Shown here: positions 44,085-53,822 of the stretch, piece by piece | Layout: each line of letters opens with the position of its first letter | How positions within the stretch are numbered: the first letter of the stretch is position 1 | Assembly (NCBI GenBank): GCA_016866255.1 | Contig: VGMY01000009.1 | Span: 20,787 to 84,786 of the forward strand | From: Bacteroidota bacterium | GTDB lineage: Bacteria; Bacteroidota; Bacteroidia; Flavobacteriales_D; Crocinitomicaceae | Direction: 5' to 3' | DNA length: 64,000 nt | Notes under the pieces: model-generated | Told to the model about the DNA's origin: nothing | The model's database searches: none | Seen by the model: the letters and a program-made list of their open reading frames with translations, nothing else | Position numbers and translations under genes: made by a program

Positions 44085-44865
44085 GGCGCTTCCGGGTATT
44101 GTGCTCAATAATGGATAAAATCAGGTATAAAATTACAATTATCGGCAGTGCATAAATGCGCACAACAAAAATTGTTATTAACGAAATTCCTACAAGAAGG
44201 CATTGATAGATGTTGGTTTTAAAGGTAAAATGCTGAACCTTTAGTGAAAGTAGTGGGATTTCTGAAATTAACAACAGAGGAAATACGAGTGCTGTAAACG
44301 CCATAAAAAACGGGTTGAGTACCCATGGATACGACGGTTCTACGGGGAGCGTGTTTTCCGTACCTATTTGCCAATACAACAAGGGAAAGAAAATGAAGAA
44401 TAGCGCGTTCGCTGGGGTAGGAACTCCAATAAATCGATTGCTTTGCCGGGTATCATTGTTGAATTTGGCCAGGCGAAAAAGGGAAAAGAAAGGAATGCTT
44501 AACGAACAAAAGCACAACCAGTCGGTCGCCTTATTAAATTGAAAGTCGTGAAATTTTAAATACGTTGCACTTAGGTTTCCATTCAGCCTAAGTTCAATGG
44601 TAACGAACATGAGTATTCCTGGAGCCAAGCCAAATGAAACCAAATCCGCCAATGAATCTAAGTCTTTGCCAAACAGGGATTTGGTGCCCAGTTTTCTTGC
44701 AACGAAGCCATCGAAGAAGTCAAATATCATGCCCATAATTAGCAGCAACGCGCTGATCTCTAACCTTCCGAAAAAAGCCATAACAATGGAGAACATCCCG
44801 CACATGAAGTTCGAGGCAGTGATGAGGTTGGGTAGGCTGAACATCTTTAGGTCCGTTGAATTCAT
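44062..44865 (-). CDS. pssA: CDP-diacylglycerol-serine O-phosphatidyltransferase
   Basis: A 267-aa membrane enzyme that makes phosphatidylserine, the precursor of phosphatidylethanolamine. The CDP-alcohol phosphotransferase motif D-x2-DG-x2-AR-x8-G-x3-D-x3-D is read as FDFFDGFVARKLGTKSLFG followed by KDLDSLADLV. About eight membrane helices are predicted. It is the first gene of the pssA-purS-aldehyde dehydrogenase block, divergent from the porV2-type gene. Confidence 0.93.
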   Translation of the reverse strand: MNSTDLKMFSLPNLITASNFMCGMFSIVMAFFGRLEISALLLIMGMIFDFFDGFVARKLGTKSLFGKDLDSLADLVSFGLAPGILMFVTIELRLNGNLSATYLKFHDFQFNKATDWLCFCSLSIPFFSLFRLAKFNNDTRQSNRFIGVPTPANALFFIFFPLLYWQIGTENTLPVEPSYPWVLNPFFMAFTALVFPLLLISEIPLLSLKVQHFTFKTNIYQCLLVGISLITIFVVRIYALPIIVILYLILSIIEHNTRKRHEIQSRN

Positions 44866-44966
44866 TCAAAGCGAAAGTAATTCAAAAAAACCTTATTTTT
44901 ATCTCGTTGAATGTTTGAAGCAATATTTTACTGTTTTTTCAGTTAGAGAAGGCTACATTTTGGAGT

Positions 44967-46052
44967 ATGAAACAATTATTGGGCGGATTATTTATATTGA
45001 CAACGGTTTGGGTTCAGGGGCAAGCGCCAAAATACTCAAACGAGTTTTTACATTTAGGGGTGGGCGCCAGCGCTATGGCAACGGGCAATGCTGTTGTTGC
45101 TAGTTCGAACGATGTTACCTCTGCTTATTGGAATCCTGCGGGGCTATCCCAAGCGAAAGAATGGTTGCAAGTTTCCGCCATGCACTCCGAATATTTTGCG
45201 GGAATTGCTAAATACGATTACGTAGGGTTGTCGCATTCCCTCGGAGCTAAAGGAACTCTAGGGTTTACGTTTTTGCGTTTCGGGGTGGACGATATTCCAA
45301 ATACAACACAACTCATCGACAACGATGGCCGGATCAATTACGACAATATCACCACCTTCTCTGCAGGAGACTATGCGTTCATGGGGTCATTTGCCCGAAG
45401 TCTTAAAATCCCCGGTTTGTCGGTTGGAGGAACGGTGAAGGTGATTCACCGCCGTGTTGGTGACTTTGCGAAATCCTGGGGTTTTGGATTGGATGCCGGT
45501 TTGCGCTATGAACGCAACGAACATTGGAGATTTGGTTTTGTCGCTAGGGATGCGACCTCCACGTTCAACGCATGGATATTTAACCTATCCCAAGACATGC
45601 AGCAGGTTTTTCTTGCAACAGGAAATGATTTGCCATCCAACGGTTTGGAATTGTCTTTACCCCGGCTCGTCCTTGGTGCAGCCTTCAGCCATCCGATTGG
45701 TCCTAAGGAAAAAGGGTTTTCCATGATGACCGAGATGGATGTTGACATAACGACAGATGGGCGCAGAAACGTATTGCTTTCGGCTAATCCTTTTTCAATA
45801 GACCCTCATTGGGGAATCATGCTAGGATATAAAGATCTGGTAAAAGTTCGTGCCGGAGTTTCCTCAATACAACAATATCAAACGTTTGCAGGGGGTAAGG
45901 AATGGGGGATACAACCTAACTTGGGAGTGGGTATTGGAATTAAAGCGTTGAACATTGATTATGCCTTTACGCGCTTGGGTGCGGCAGATGCCGGATACTA
46001 CACGCACATTTTTTCATTAAAATTCAATTTGGCAGCGCCGATGAAAAAATAA
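44967..46052 (+). CDS. PorV/PorQ-like outer-membrane protein (PorV2 type)
   Basis: A 361-aa outer-membrane beta-barrel of the FadL/UPF0164 type. A signal peptide (about 1-18) is followed by FLHLGVGASAMATGNAVVASSNDVTSAYWNPAGLSQ. This start is typical of PorV-like T9SS proteins, and the barrel strands run to the end. The next gene, 3 bp downstream, encodes a PorU-like C25 peptidase, so the pair parallels PorU-PorV, in which PorV holds substrates for the sortase. The pairing with a larger C25 protein suggests the second PorUV set known from Bacteroidota rather than the canonical one. Confidence 0.8.
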   Translation: MKQLLGGLFILTTVWVQGQAPKYSNEFLHLGVGASAMATGNAVVASSNDVTSAYWNPAGLSQAKEWLQVSAMHSEYFAGIAKYDYVGLSHSLGAKGTLGFTFLRFGVDDIPNTTQLIDNDGRINYDNITTFSAGDYAFMGSFARSLKIPGLSVGGTVKVIHRRVGDFAKSWGFGLDAGLRYERNEHWRFGFVARDATSTFNAWIFNLSQDMQQVFLATGNDLPSNGLELSLPRLVLGAAFSHPIGPKEKGFSMMTEMDVDITTDGRRNVLLSANPFSIDPHWGIMLGYKDLVKVRAGVSSIQQYQTFAGGKEWGIQPNLGVGIGIKALNIDYAFTRLGAADAGYYTHIFSLKFNLAAPMKK

Positions 46053-46055
46053 CTT

Positions 46056-49000
46056 ATGAAAAAACTGATTTGCTCATACCTCCTTGTACTATTGAGTGCC
46101 TTTACTTCCCTTGCTCAGAGTTATGGCAATGAGTGGATAAATTACAGCCAAAAGTATTACGCAATACCAATTACCCAAACAGGGGTGCATAAAATTGGTT
46201 ATCAGGCATTATTAGCCGCAGGAATTCCCGTCAACAGCATTCCCCTTAATACGTTTCAAGTTTTTGGTCGCGAAAAAGAGCAGCCTCTTTACATTCCCGA
46301 TAATTTGAACAACGTTCTCGATCCGTCTGAGTTTATTTATTTCTACGCTGAGAAGAATGATGGTTGGTTAGATTCTACGCTTTACAACGACCCTTCATGG
46401 TTAGGTAATCCGAAATACAGCCTTTATAACGATTCCATTCGGTACTTTATAACCTGGACCAACGGTGCTTCGGGTTTGCGATTCACGGAAGAAACGGACA
46501 TTGATTTTAGCTCATACCAAGTAGCCCCCTACCTGCTGTTCGAGAAAAGTCAGGTATTCAACCTCGCTTACCACGAAGGGGAAATTACTTCCCAAGCGGC
46601 GAGCTCTTTGTTTGTACCCGGAGAGGGATGGGGCACGGCCATGCAAAATGGTGCAAATGGTTTTACCTGGAATTATTCCTCTACCACGCTGGATAATTTA
46701 TACTCCGGTGCTGGAGCTCCGAATATCAAATTAGCATCGGTGATGGTTGGTGGATCAAATGCTTACTCCCCAAACTTGTATAACCATCACACCCGTCTTA
46801 CGATAGGTAGTGCCAATTCGGTTCTTTTGGACACCCTAACCGTGGGTTACAACGCCATCAATATTGCCAAGCAGTTTCCGGTAAATTTGCTTCCCGCAAA
46901 TGGGCTTACGAATTTCAAGGTGAATATTGTGGGCGATTTAGGCGTTGCCACGGATTTCCAATGTGTTAATTATTGGTCGTTTTTGTACCCTCGAACCATG
47001 AATCTGGGAGGAGCTAATAAAACCGAGTTTCTGGTGACTAACAGTCCTATTCAGCCCAAAACCTATTTGTCGCTTACCGGTGTAAACTTGGCCGATCCTA
47101 TTGTTTTTGCTTTTGGATCGACGCCGAAATTTATCAAAACCGTGACCGGTGCAACGATCGCATCGTTGTTGATACCTAATGATCCAAATTACGCTACTCA
47201 GAAGTTGGTTTTGCAATCCAACGCTAGTGTTACCAATGTCCCTTTGGTTTCTGCTGTATCCCCTTCTGCTTATTTTTTTAATTACTCCGCGACGCCCAAC
47301 CTCCAAAAGGCGCTGCTTTTTGTTTATCCCAAACTCCTTGAGTTAGGGGTACTCGATTACGCCAACTATCGGAGTTCGCCCGCCGGTGGCGATTACAATG
47401 TAATTTTGGCAGAGGTTGGGGAATTGTACGATCAATTTGGGGGTGGAGTGCGAAAACACGTGAATGGAATCCGCCGTTTTGCGCATTACATGTACGCGTT
47501 GAGTCAAGACAAGCCAAAAGGATTATTCCTTATTGGTAAAGGAATTCGGGAAGCAAACGTGGCCACAATTTTGGCTACGGGCCCCGGTTCACGCCAAAAT
47601 GCCTTGAATTACAGTAAATCTTTGATTCCATCTTTCGGCCAACCGTCGAGCGATCAGTCGATTACTTCGAATTTACCCGGCACGGATCTTTGGACGCCTT
47701 TAATTCCAACAGGCAGAATTGCGGCGAACAACCTTTCGGAGCTTGGGCTTTATTTACAAAAAGTTAAGGAATATGAATTGGCACAAGACTCAACCTCGGT
47801 ATACAACACTGCGTCTAAGGATTGGCAAAAACATTTAATTCATTTTGCGGGTGGCGGAAGTGCTAATGAGCAGTATGTTTTTCAAACCTATTTGAATTCT
47901 ATGGCCAATACTGCTGAGAATGCCCGGTTCGCCGGAATTACTACGCGCATAGTAAAGCAGTCGGCAAATCCTTTAACCCCTGCTCAACTCCAAGGCATTT
48001 CCGACCGAATTTCTGAGGGAGTTAGTGTTATGAATTTTTTCGGACATGCCACTTCCTCCCAAAGTGGCTTTGATATTAATATCGATAATCCGGACCAGTG
48101 GAACAATCAGGGACGATATCCTTTATTGATTGCTAATTCTTGCTATAATGGCAACATCTTTTACAGTTCCCCAACCAAATCCGAAGAGTTTGTTTTTACC
48201 CCGAATGCTGGAGTTATAGCCTATTTAGGAACCCTGAATTATGGATTTTCAGGTTCATTATACGAATATTCGAACCAATTGTACAAGCAATTCAGTTTAC
48301 ACAACTACGGAGGTACCCTTGGCGAACACATCAAAAACACCATCGACTCGGTAATGAGTCCTAGCCAGCCGCTTAGCACGGAAACTGTTTTTCAGCAAAT
48401 GACTCTCCACGGGGATCCAATGCTGCGCGTTAATTGGCATACCAAACCTGAAATTGAATTAACGGCAGAACGCATTGTTTTTGGACCCCAGAATATTTCA
48501 TTGAATACGGATTCTCTTACCCTTGCCATAAAATTGAGAAATTTAGGACAATCCATACTCGATACTTTTGCCTTGGAAATCAGCCGTGATTTTCCGGGTT
48601 CACCGGTGGATTCCAGTTACATATTTTCTGTGCCAGGTATGGATTACGAAAAGGATCTTTCTGTAAAAATTCCTTTTTATCCACTTATTGGCGTCGGATT
48701 AAATCAATTCACGATTTCGGCAGACATTCCCAATTTTCACGACGAGGTTTACGACGAAATCGAGAATAATCGGGTTTTAAAATCCTTCAATATCAGTGTC
48801 GACGGGATAGAGCCTGTTCTACCAATTAATTTTGCCGTAGTTCCGCGAGATACCCTGGCTGTTTTTGCCTCCACCATTGACCCGCTTGCAGCGATCAATT
48901 CGTACCGCTTTGAAATGGATACCAGCCACCTTTTTAACAGCGGATTTTTGCGATATGCCACAAAAACAGGTATTGGAGGGGTTAAGTCGGTGAATTGGAA

Positions 49001-51224
49001 TGAATGGTTACGAGTTTCTTCGAACCAGAACGATCCTGTTATTTTTACGGATAGCACCGTTTATTATTGGCGTGTTTCAGTCAATAACTTCACTCCATCC
49101 TGGAAGCAACGGTCCTTCCAATATATTCCGGGTAAAGAGGGGTGGGGGCAGGACGACTTTTTTCAATTTGTTGAAAATTCCTTTACGGGAATTTCCATGA
49201 ATACGGTTCAGCTGCAACGTCAGTTTGTTCCTATTCAAAAAGGGATTTCTTGCCTTGTAAAAACTGCCACAACGGCGCCGCTGATCTACGATAATGCATG
49301 GTTTTTAAATAGTGAACAACAAGAGTACGAGGTTTGTAATTTGACCCCGAAATTGCACGTCGCTGTTTTAGATAAAGGCACATTGACTCCGTGGGAAACG
49401 CGATACACTTATCCGAACGGTTTGGTAATTAATCCGAACAATAATTTCGGAAACGCCAACGACAATTCAGGTTGTAAGGAGCGATCGATGAAGTATTTTA
49501 CGTTTCACCAAAATAACGCCGCACAACTGGCATCTTTTCAAAATTTGGTCCAAAATGTCCTTGAGAATGGTGATTATTTGTTGGTGTATTCTCCCATGAC
49601 AACGCGCTATGATTGGTGGAATACTTATGCCCCGGGATTGTACCAGACGTTTGCAGCGTTAGGATCGGACAGCATTGTTCCAGGACGTCCCAACAAACCC
49701 TTTATATTTTTAACCCAGAAAGGAAACCCCGGCTTTGTCGTGGAAAAATTTACCCAAGCGAATGAGGATATTTTCATGGATACGGTTATTTATGGTTCTC
49801 AATTGATTGGGTACGAAACCACTCCCTTAATTGGTCCGGTGCAAGATTGGCAATCTCTGTTTTGGAAACGCGATTCTTTGGAATTTGCACCGGGAGATAG
49901 CACCCGAATGCGCTTACAAATTTACAATGCTGCAGGAACCCTCGACCATATTATTGACACCTTGATGACGCCCAAAGACTCGATCATCAACCTCAACAAC
50001 CTCATTGATGCAAGCCAATTTCCATACGCACGATTGAACGCCTTTTACACGGACCTTCCCAATCAAACACCAGCCCAACTTGATTTTTGGCATGTGGTTT
50101 TTGCCCCACTTCCCGAGGCTGCAATCGATGCATCAACTGCGCTGTTTTGGTCGGGCGAAAATGATTCCATTCAAGAAGGACAACCTTTAAAATTTGCTGT
50201 GAATATCCGAAATATCAGCGATTATGCCATGGATTCGCTCCTGGTGAGTTATGCTGTTATCGATGCCAACCAAACCGTCCATCCCATTTCTTACCCCAGA
50301 AAGGGCTTACTACTTGCAGGGGCATCTCTGTACGACACGATTTCCATTCCAACCATGAATTTTAAAGGGGAAAATTGGCTTAGGGTGGAGGTGAATCCGT
50401 ACACGGATGCAAGTATGACCCAAACCGATCAACCGGAGTTGACCCATATTAACAACATACTGCAATTGGCTTTCAATGTGGGGGGGGAAGATGTTAATCC
50501 TATTTTGGACGTCACCTTTAACGGGGAGCATATTCTTAATAACGATATCATTTCTCCGAGCAGTGAGATTTTGATCACGCTCAAGGACGATAACCCTTAT
50601 TTGGTGATGGACAGCGACAGTGACACCTCTTTATTTGCGGTTTATTTAACAGATCCTGATGGCGTAATGAAAAAAATTCCCTTTGTGGATGCACAAGGGA
50701 ATACCATCATGAATTGGATTCCAGCGAATACCGGAAATAAAAAATTCAAAATAGTATATCCCGTTTTGTTTACAAAAGACGGCACTTACACCTTATTAGT
50801 CCAAGGCCAAGATCGTTCAGGAAACTTGTCGGGAGATTATGAATACCAAATTGATTTCAAGATAATTCAAGAGTCGTCCATCACTGAAATGATGAACTAT
50901 CCAAATCCATTCAGTACGAGCACGCGTTTTGTGTTCACCTTAACGGGATCTGAGATTCCCGACCGCGTATTCATTCAAGTCATGAACATTAGTGGAAAAG
51001 TGGTTCGCGAGATAACAGAAGCCGATCTAGGAAACATACGCATCGGTAGAAATATTACGGAATATGCTTGGGATGGGCGCGATGATTACGGGGATTTATT
51101 AGCCAATGGCGTCTATTTATACCGTGTTCACGTGAGTTCTTCCGGCAAGGAAATAAAACATTTGGAATCAGGCGCAGACGCCCACTTTCACAAAGGGTTA
51201 GGAAAAATGTACCTTATTCGATAA
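46056..51224 (+). CDS. PorU2-type C25 cysteine peptidase, putative T9SS sortase
   Basis: A 1722-aa secreted protein and the largest gene in the window. It has a signal peptide (about 1-20), an N-terminal beta-rich region to about residue 400, then the gingipain-like peptidase C25 domain (about 420-800). His664 (NFFGHATSSQS) and Cys696 (LIANSCYNGN) form the catalytic pair. Beta-sandwich and Ig-like domains follow, ending in a FlgD-type/T9SS sorting region (MMNYPNPFSTSTRF ... DYGDLLANGVYLYRVH). PorU cleaves C-terminal signals and attaches cargo to A-LPS. At 1722 aa it exceeds canonical PorU (about 1100-1200 aa), fitting the PorU2 class. The gene lies 3 bp after the PorV2-type gene. Confidence 0.82.
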   Translation: MKKLICSYLLVLLSAFTSLAQSYGNEWINYSQKYYAIPITQTGVHKIGYQALLAAGIPVNSIPLNTFQVFGREKEQPLYIPDNLNNVLDPSEFIYFYAEKNDGWLDSTLYNDPSWLGNPKYSLYNDSIRYFITWTNGASGLRFTEETDIDFSSYQVAPYLLFEKSQVFNLAYHEGEITSQAASSLFVPGEGWGTAMQNGANGFTWNYSSTTLDNLYSGAGAPNIKLASVMVGGSNAYSPNLYNHHTRLTIGSANSVLLDTLTVGYNAINIAKQFPVNLLPANGLTNFKVNIVGDLGVATDFQCVNYWSFLYPRTMNLGGANKTEFLVTNSPIQPKTYLSLTGVNLADPIVFAFGSTPKFIKTVTGATIASLLIPNDPNYATQKLVLQSNASVTNVPLVSAVSPSAYFFNYSATPNLQKALLFVYPKLLELGVLDYANYRSSPAGGDYNVILAEVGELYDQFGGGVRKHVNGIRRFAHYMYALSQDKPKGLFLIGKGIREANVATILATGPGSRQNALNYSKSLIPSFGQPSSDQSITSNLPGTDLWTPLIPTGRIAANNLSELGLYLQKVKEYELAQDSTSVYNTASKDWQKHLIHFAGGGSANEQYVFQTYLNSMANTAENARFAGITTRIVKQSANPLTPAQLQGISDRISEGVSVMNFFGHATSSQSGFDINIDNPDQWNNQGRYPLLIANSCYNGNIFYSSPTKSEEFVFTPNAGVIAYLGTLNYGFSGSLYEYSNQLYKQFSLHNYGGTLGEHIKNTIDSVMSPSQPLSTETVFQQMTLHGDPMLRVNWHTKPEIELTAERIVFGPQNISLNTDSLTLAIKLRNLGQSILDTFALEISRDFPGSPVDSSYIFSVPGMDYEKDLSVKIPFYPLIGVGLNQFTISADIPNFHDEVYDEIENNRVLKSFNISVDGIEPVLPINFAVVPRDTLAVFASTIDPLAAINSYRFEMDTSHLFNSGFLRYATKTGIGGVKSVNWNEWLRVSSNQNDPVIFTDSTVYYWRVSVNNFTPSWKQRSFQYIPGKEGWGQDDFFQFVENSFTGISMNTVQLQRQFVPIQKGISCLVKTATTAPLIYDNAWFLNSEQQEYEVCNLTPKLHVAVLDKGTLTPWETRYTYPNGLVINPNNNFGNANDNSGCKERSMKYFTFHQNNAAQLASFQNLVQNVLENGDYLLVYSPMTTRYDWWNTYAPGLYQTFAALGSDSIVPGRPNKPFIFLTQKGNPGFVVEKFTQANEDIFMDTVIYGSQLIGYETTPLIGPVQDWQSLFWKRDSLEFAPGDSTRMRLQIYNAAGTLDHIIDTLMTPKDSIINLNNLIDASQFPYARLNAFYTDLPNQTPAQLDFWHVVFAPLPEAAIDASTALFWSGENDSIQEGQPLKFAVNIRNISDYAMDSLLVSYAVIDANQTVHPISYPRKGLLLAGASLYDTISIPTMNFKGENWLRVEVNPYTDASMTQTDQPELTHINNILQLAFNVGGEDVNPILDVTFNGEHILNNDIISPSSEILITLKDDNPYLVMDSDSDTSLFAVYLTDPDGVMKKIPFVDAQGNTIMNWIPANTGNKKFKIVYPVLFTKDGTYTLLVQGQDRSGNLSGDYEYQIDFKIIQESSITEMMNYPNPFSTSTRFVFTLTGSEIPDRVFIQVMNISGKVVREITEADLGNIRIGRNITEYAWDGRDDYGDLLANGVYLYRVHVSSSGKEIKHLESGADAHFHKGLGKMYLIR

Positions 51225-51227
51225 GCA

Positions 51228-52448
51228 TCAGAAGAACTTACAGCTTAAAATTGCTGTGTCATCTCCGTAAGGAAGTTCTCCTTTCCACTCGTCTAACTTG
51301 GAAAATAAAATGCTGTTCATATCTTCCATTTTTAAGGTAGAGAATGATTGAATGATTTTAATGAGTTGCTCCAGGCTGAATTGCTCTCCCTGATTATTTT
51401 CCAATTCTACAACCCCGTCTGTGTAAAGCACGAGGGTGCTCTTTACGGGGACTTCAATTTTTCCGACTTTGATGCTGGGTAGTTCATCGATAATACCTAG
51501 CCCGGTACATCCTTCGGATAACAGGTGGACGTTTTTGTCAATGAGCAACAGCGGTTGATTATGACCGGCGTTGATGTATTTCAGTTTTCGGGTAAAGGCA
51601 TTATAGTGGCCGATGAAAAAGGTGATGAATTTTTCTCCCTTTGCATTGGCCAACACTTTCTTATTTAGTTCCTCGATGAGAAAAGAGAGATCGAAGCGCT
51701 GGTATCGGAAGAGCGTTCTCAGGGTTGCTTGAAAATTGGCCATTAAAAGTGCAGCGGAAATGCCTTTTCCCGAGACATCCGCAATGCAAATAATGTATTC
51801 TTCATCTCCAAGAGGAATAAAGTCGTAATAGTCTCCACCGATTACGTCACGTGCCACGTATTTCGCGGAAACATCCATTTTTCGGTTGGATGGTAAATTG
51901 GAAGGGAACAACAACATTTGAAGTTCTGAGGCAGTGGCAAGATCGCGGTGAATCAGCTCTTTCGCTTGTATGGTTTCGGCTAAACGCTTGTTTTCAATGG
52001 CGACACAAATTAAATTCGTCAGAATTTGGGCAAATTCAAGTAAATCGGTACCGCTCGCTACCTGTTTTTCCGTCGTGATTAAAAGGAATGCGAGAGGCTT
52101 GTCTCCGTGAATTACAGGAATAATAACATCAAATTGATTGAGTAAAGCAGAGTTTGATTCAGAGATAAAGGTGAGTTCTTTACACCTCATTAAATGTTCT
52201 AAATTTTCTTCGAGGTTCGTTTTTACTTTGGTTCCGGATTTTATAAAAATTTTCCAACCGTTGAAGTCGGATATAAGCAGGTGTTTGCGGAAGCCCAATT
52301 GCTCCTTTAAAGCAAAACTGTAGGCTTTGAGCAACCCACCCGTGCTTTCTTGTTGGTTGATTGCCGTACTTATGGAAAGCAATGAGTTGAGTTTCAGGGA
52401 ATGAAGCTCTAAGAGATTGGTTAAGTTCGCAATGGTTCTATCACTCAT
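51228..52448 (-). CDS. GAF-PP2C (SpoIIE-type) protein phosphatase
   Basis: A 406-aa protein with an N-terminal GAF-like sensor (about 15-165), a short helical linker (about 170-190) and a SpoIIE/PP2C domain (about 200-404). Metal-binding motifs are present: GGDYYDFIPL, IADVSGKGISAALL, LVLYTDGVVELENNQGE and PYGDDTAILSC. It probably dephosphorylates an anti-sigma antagonist or a similar Ser/Thr target. No kinase or STAS partner is adjacent. Its start overlaps the lpxD stop by 4 bp. Confidence 0.88.
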   Translation of the reverse strand: MSDRTIANLTNLLELHSLKLNSLLSISTAINQQESTGGLLKAYSFALKEQLGFRKHLLISDFNGWKIFIKSGTKVKTNLEENLEHLMRCKELTFISESNSALLNQFDVIIPVIHGDKPLAFLLITTEKQVASGTDLLEFAQILTNLICVAIENKRLAETIQAKELIHRDLATASELQMLLFPSNLPSNRKMDVSAKYVARDVIGGDYYDFIPLGDEEYIICIADVSGKGISAALLMANFQATLRTLFRYQRFDLSFLIEELNKKVLANAKGEKFITFFIGHYNAFTRKLKYINAGHNQPLLLIDKNVHLLSEGCTGLGIIDELPSIKVGKIEVPVKSTLVLYTDGVVELENNQGEQFSLEQLIKIIQSFSTLKMEDMNSILFSKLDEWKGELPYGDDTAILSCKFF

Positions 52449-53356
52449 TTTTTAGCGCTAAGCATGGATGAAACCTGTTTCAGTGCTGCCATTTCTTTGA
52501 ATTTTTCACGCATTTCGCCGCAGGGGACTCCAAAATACGTAGCATTTCCCGGAAGATCTTTGGAGATTCCACTTTTTGCCAAAACCACCGCTCCCGCCCC
52601 AATTCTAACCCCGCTGGCGCAACCAACTTGCCCCCATAAGGTGACGCCGTCTTCGATGTCAACACACCCAGCTATGCCAACTTGAGCCGCAAACAAGCAA
52701 TTTTTGCCGATGCGCGTATCGTGCCCGATTTGCACAAGGTTGTCAATTTTCGTTCCGCTGCCCAGGTAAGTTATGTCGGTAACCCCACGATCAATGGTAC
52801 AATTGGCTCCAATTTCCACCCCGTTGGCAATTTCAACAGCCCCGCAATTGAACAAAGCAAAATATTGTCCTTCCTTTTTTTTGTAATAAAACGCATGCTG
52901 ACCGAGAACCGTATTTGATCCGATGATGACATCATCGCCAACAACAGTGTCGTCGAGAAGGCGGGCCCCCGGAAAAATGGTTACCCTGTTGCCGATACGA
53001 ACGTTTTGACCGAAGAAAACCCCAGGATATTTCGAATGAAGCGAGGAATCTGTTGGGGTAATGGCTCGATTACGATAAAAATGTTCTGCGATTCGGTTAA
53101 ATGTTTCGAAGGGTTCCGGTGAAATAATCAGTCCTTTATTTTTCGGACAGGGGTAATCTTTATCAATAATCACCACGGTTGCTTCGGAGCTTAGTGCTTT
53201 TTCGTAATATTTCGGATGATCAACAAAAACAATATCGCCCTGCACAACTCGGTGAATTTCATTGATGCCGTGCACCGAAAGATGGTCAGGACCATGATAT
53301 TCACATTGCGTTAGCAGGGCAAGGTCTTTTAAAGAAATCGCTTTAGAGAATTTCAT
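52445..53356 (-). CDS. LpxD-family acyltransferase (UDP-3-O-acylglucosamine N-acyltransferase)
   Basis: A 303-aa left-handed beta-helix protein of the LpxD family. It has the N-terminal uridine-binding domain (about 1-100, with DIVFVDHPKYYEKA), hexapeptide repeats (about 105-270), and the catalytic His in LVQIGHDTRIGKNC. The C-terminal EMREKFKEMAALKQ helix is present. It is shorter than typical LpxD (about 340 aa) and has an unusual GVPCGEMR turn, so it may be the second LpxD paralogue seen in Bacteroidota, with a lipid-A-related but uncertain role. It is upstream of the phosphatase gene with a 4-bp overlap. Confidence 0.8.
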   Translation of the reverse strand: MKFSKAISLKDLALLTQCEYHGPDHLSVHGINEIHRVVQGDIVFVDHPKYYEKALSSEATVVIIDKDYPCPKNKGLIISPEPFETFNRIAEHFYRNRAITPTDSSLHSKYPGVFFGQNVRIGNRVTIFPGARLLDDTVVGDDVIIGSNTVLGQHAFYYKKKEGQYFALFNCGAVEIANGVEIGANCTIDRGVTDITYLGSGTKIDNLVQIGHDTRIGKNCLFAAQVGIAGCVDIEDGVTLWGQVGCASGVRIGAGAVVLAKSGISKDLPGNATYFGVPCGEMREKFKEMAALKQVSSMLSAKK

Positions 53357-53466
53357 GGTACCGCGGGTAATGGGTAAAATTAGGCATAGTTTATCGTTGA
53401 ATTTACACTCATGATAGTATTTTTTAGCGTTTTTCTACCAGTTTCGGTTGAATTTTCTTCGACAGG

Positions 53467-53497
53467 TTTGCGATTTAACATTTTACGTTTATCTTTG
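53467..53497 (+). promoter_or_regulatory. Promoter of rpmE2
   Basis: TTTG (53467-53470), 19 nt and TATCTTTG (53490-53497) are a textbook Bacteroidota promoter. The predicted leader to the ATG at 53515 is about 12 nt. Confidence 0.75.
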
Positions 53498-53514
53498 CAC
53501 TCCAATTTTGTTCC

Positions 53515-53769
53515 ATGAAAAAAGAGATTCATCCCGAAGATTACCGTTTGGTGGTGTTTAAGGATATGTCTAACGACTACGCTTTCTTATGTCCGTCTTG
53601 TGCCCCTTCAAAAGAAACCATTAAGTGGGAAGATGGCAACGAGTACCCTCTCGTAAAGTTAGATATCTCCCATAAATCGCACCCATTCTTTACGGGTATT
53701 GCTCAGTTCGTAGATACTGCGGGGCGCATTGATAAGTTTAAAAACCGTTTCGGCCGTACGATGAAATAG
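53515..53769 (+). CDS. rpmE: 50S ribosomal protein L31, type B
   Basis: An 84-aa L31. It has KKEIHPEDYRLVVFKDMS and the segment LVKLDISHKSHPFFTG, and ends DKFKNRFGRTMK. The length and missing zinc-ribbon cysteine set (only one CPSC pair) point to the type B paralogue. It is monocistronic, with its own promoter and terminator. Confidence 0.93.
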   Translation: MKKEIHPEDYRLVVFKDMSNDYAFLCPSCAPSKETIKWEDGNEYPLVKLDISHKSHPFFTGIAQFVDTAGRIDKFKNRFGRTMK

Positions 53770-53791
53770 GAACCGGCTCAAGGATATCCCA

Positions 53792-53820
53792 AAACCACTC
53801 TTCAAAGGGTGGTTTTTTTT
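53792..53820 (+). terminator. Rho-independent terminator of rpmE
   Basis: AAACCACTC and GGGTGGTTT pair (one T-G wobble) around a TTCAAA loop, followed by a T-run. It also lies just before the stop of the convergent tsaC gene, so it may serve both genes. Confidence 0.8.
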
Positions 53821-53822
53821 TG

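Noticed and set aside
52480-52665. 61-aa minus-strand ORF inside lpxD
   Set aside because: It is a frame shadow; the lpxD frame carries the hexapeptide repeats.
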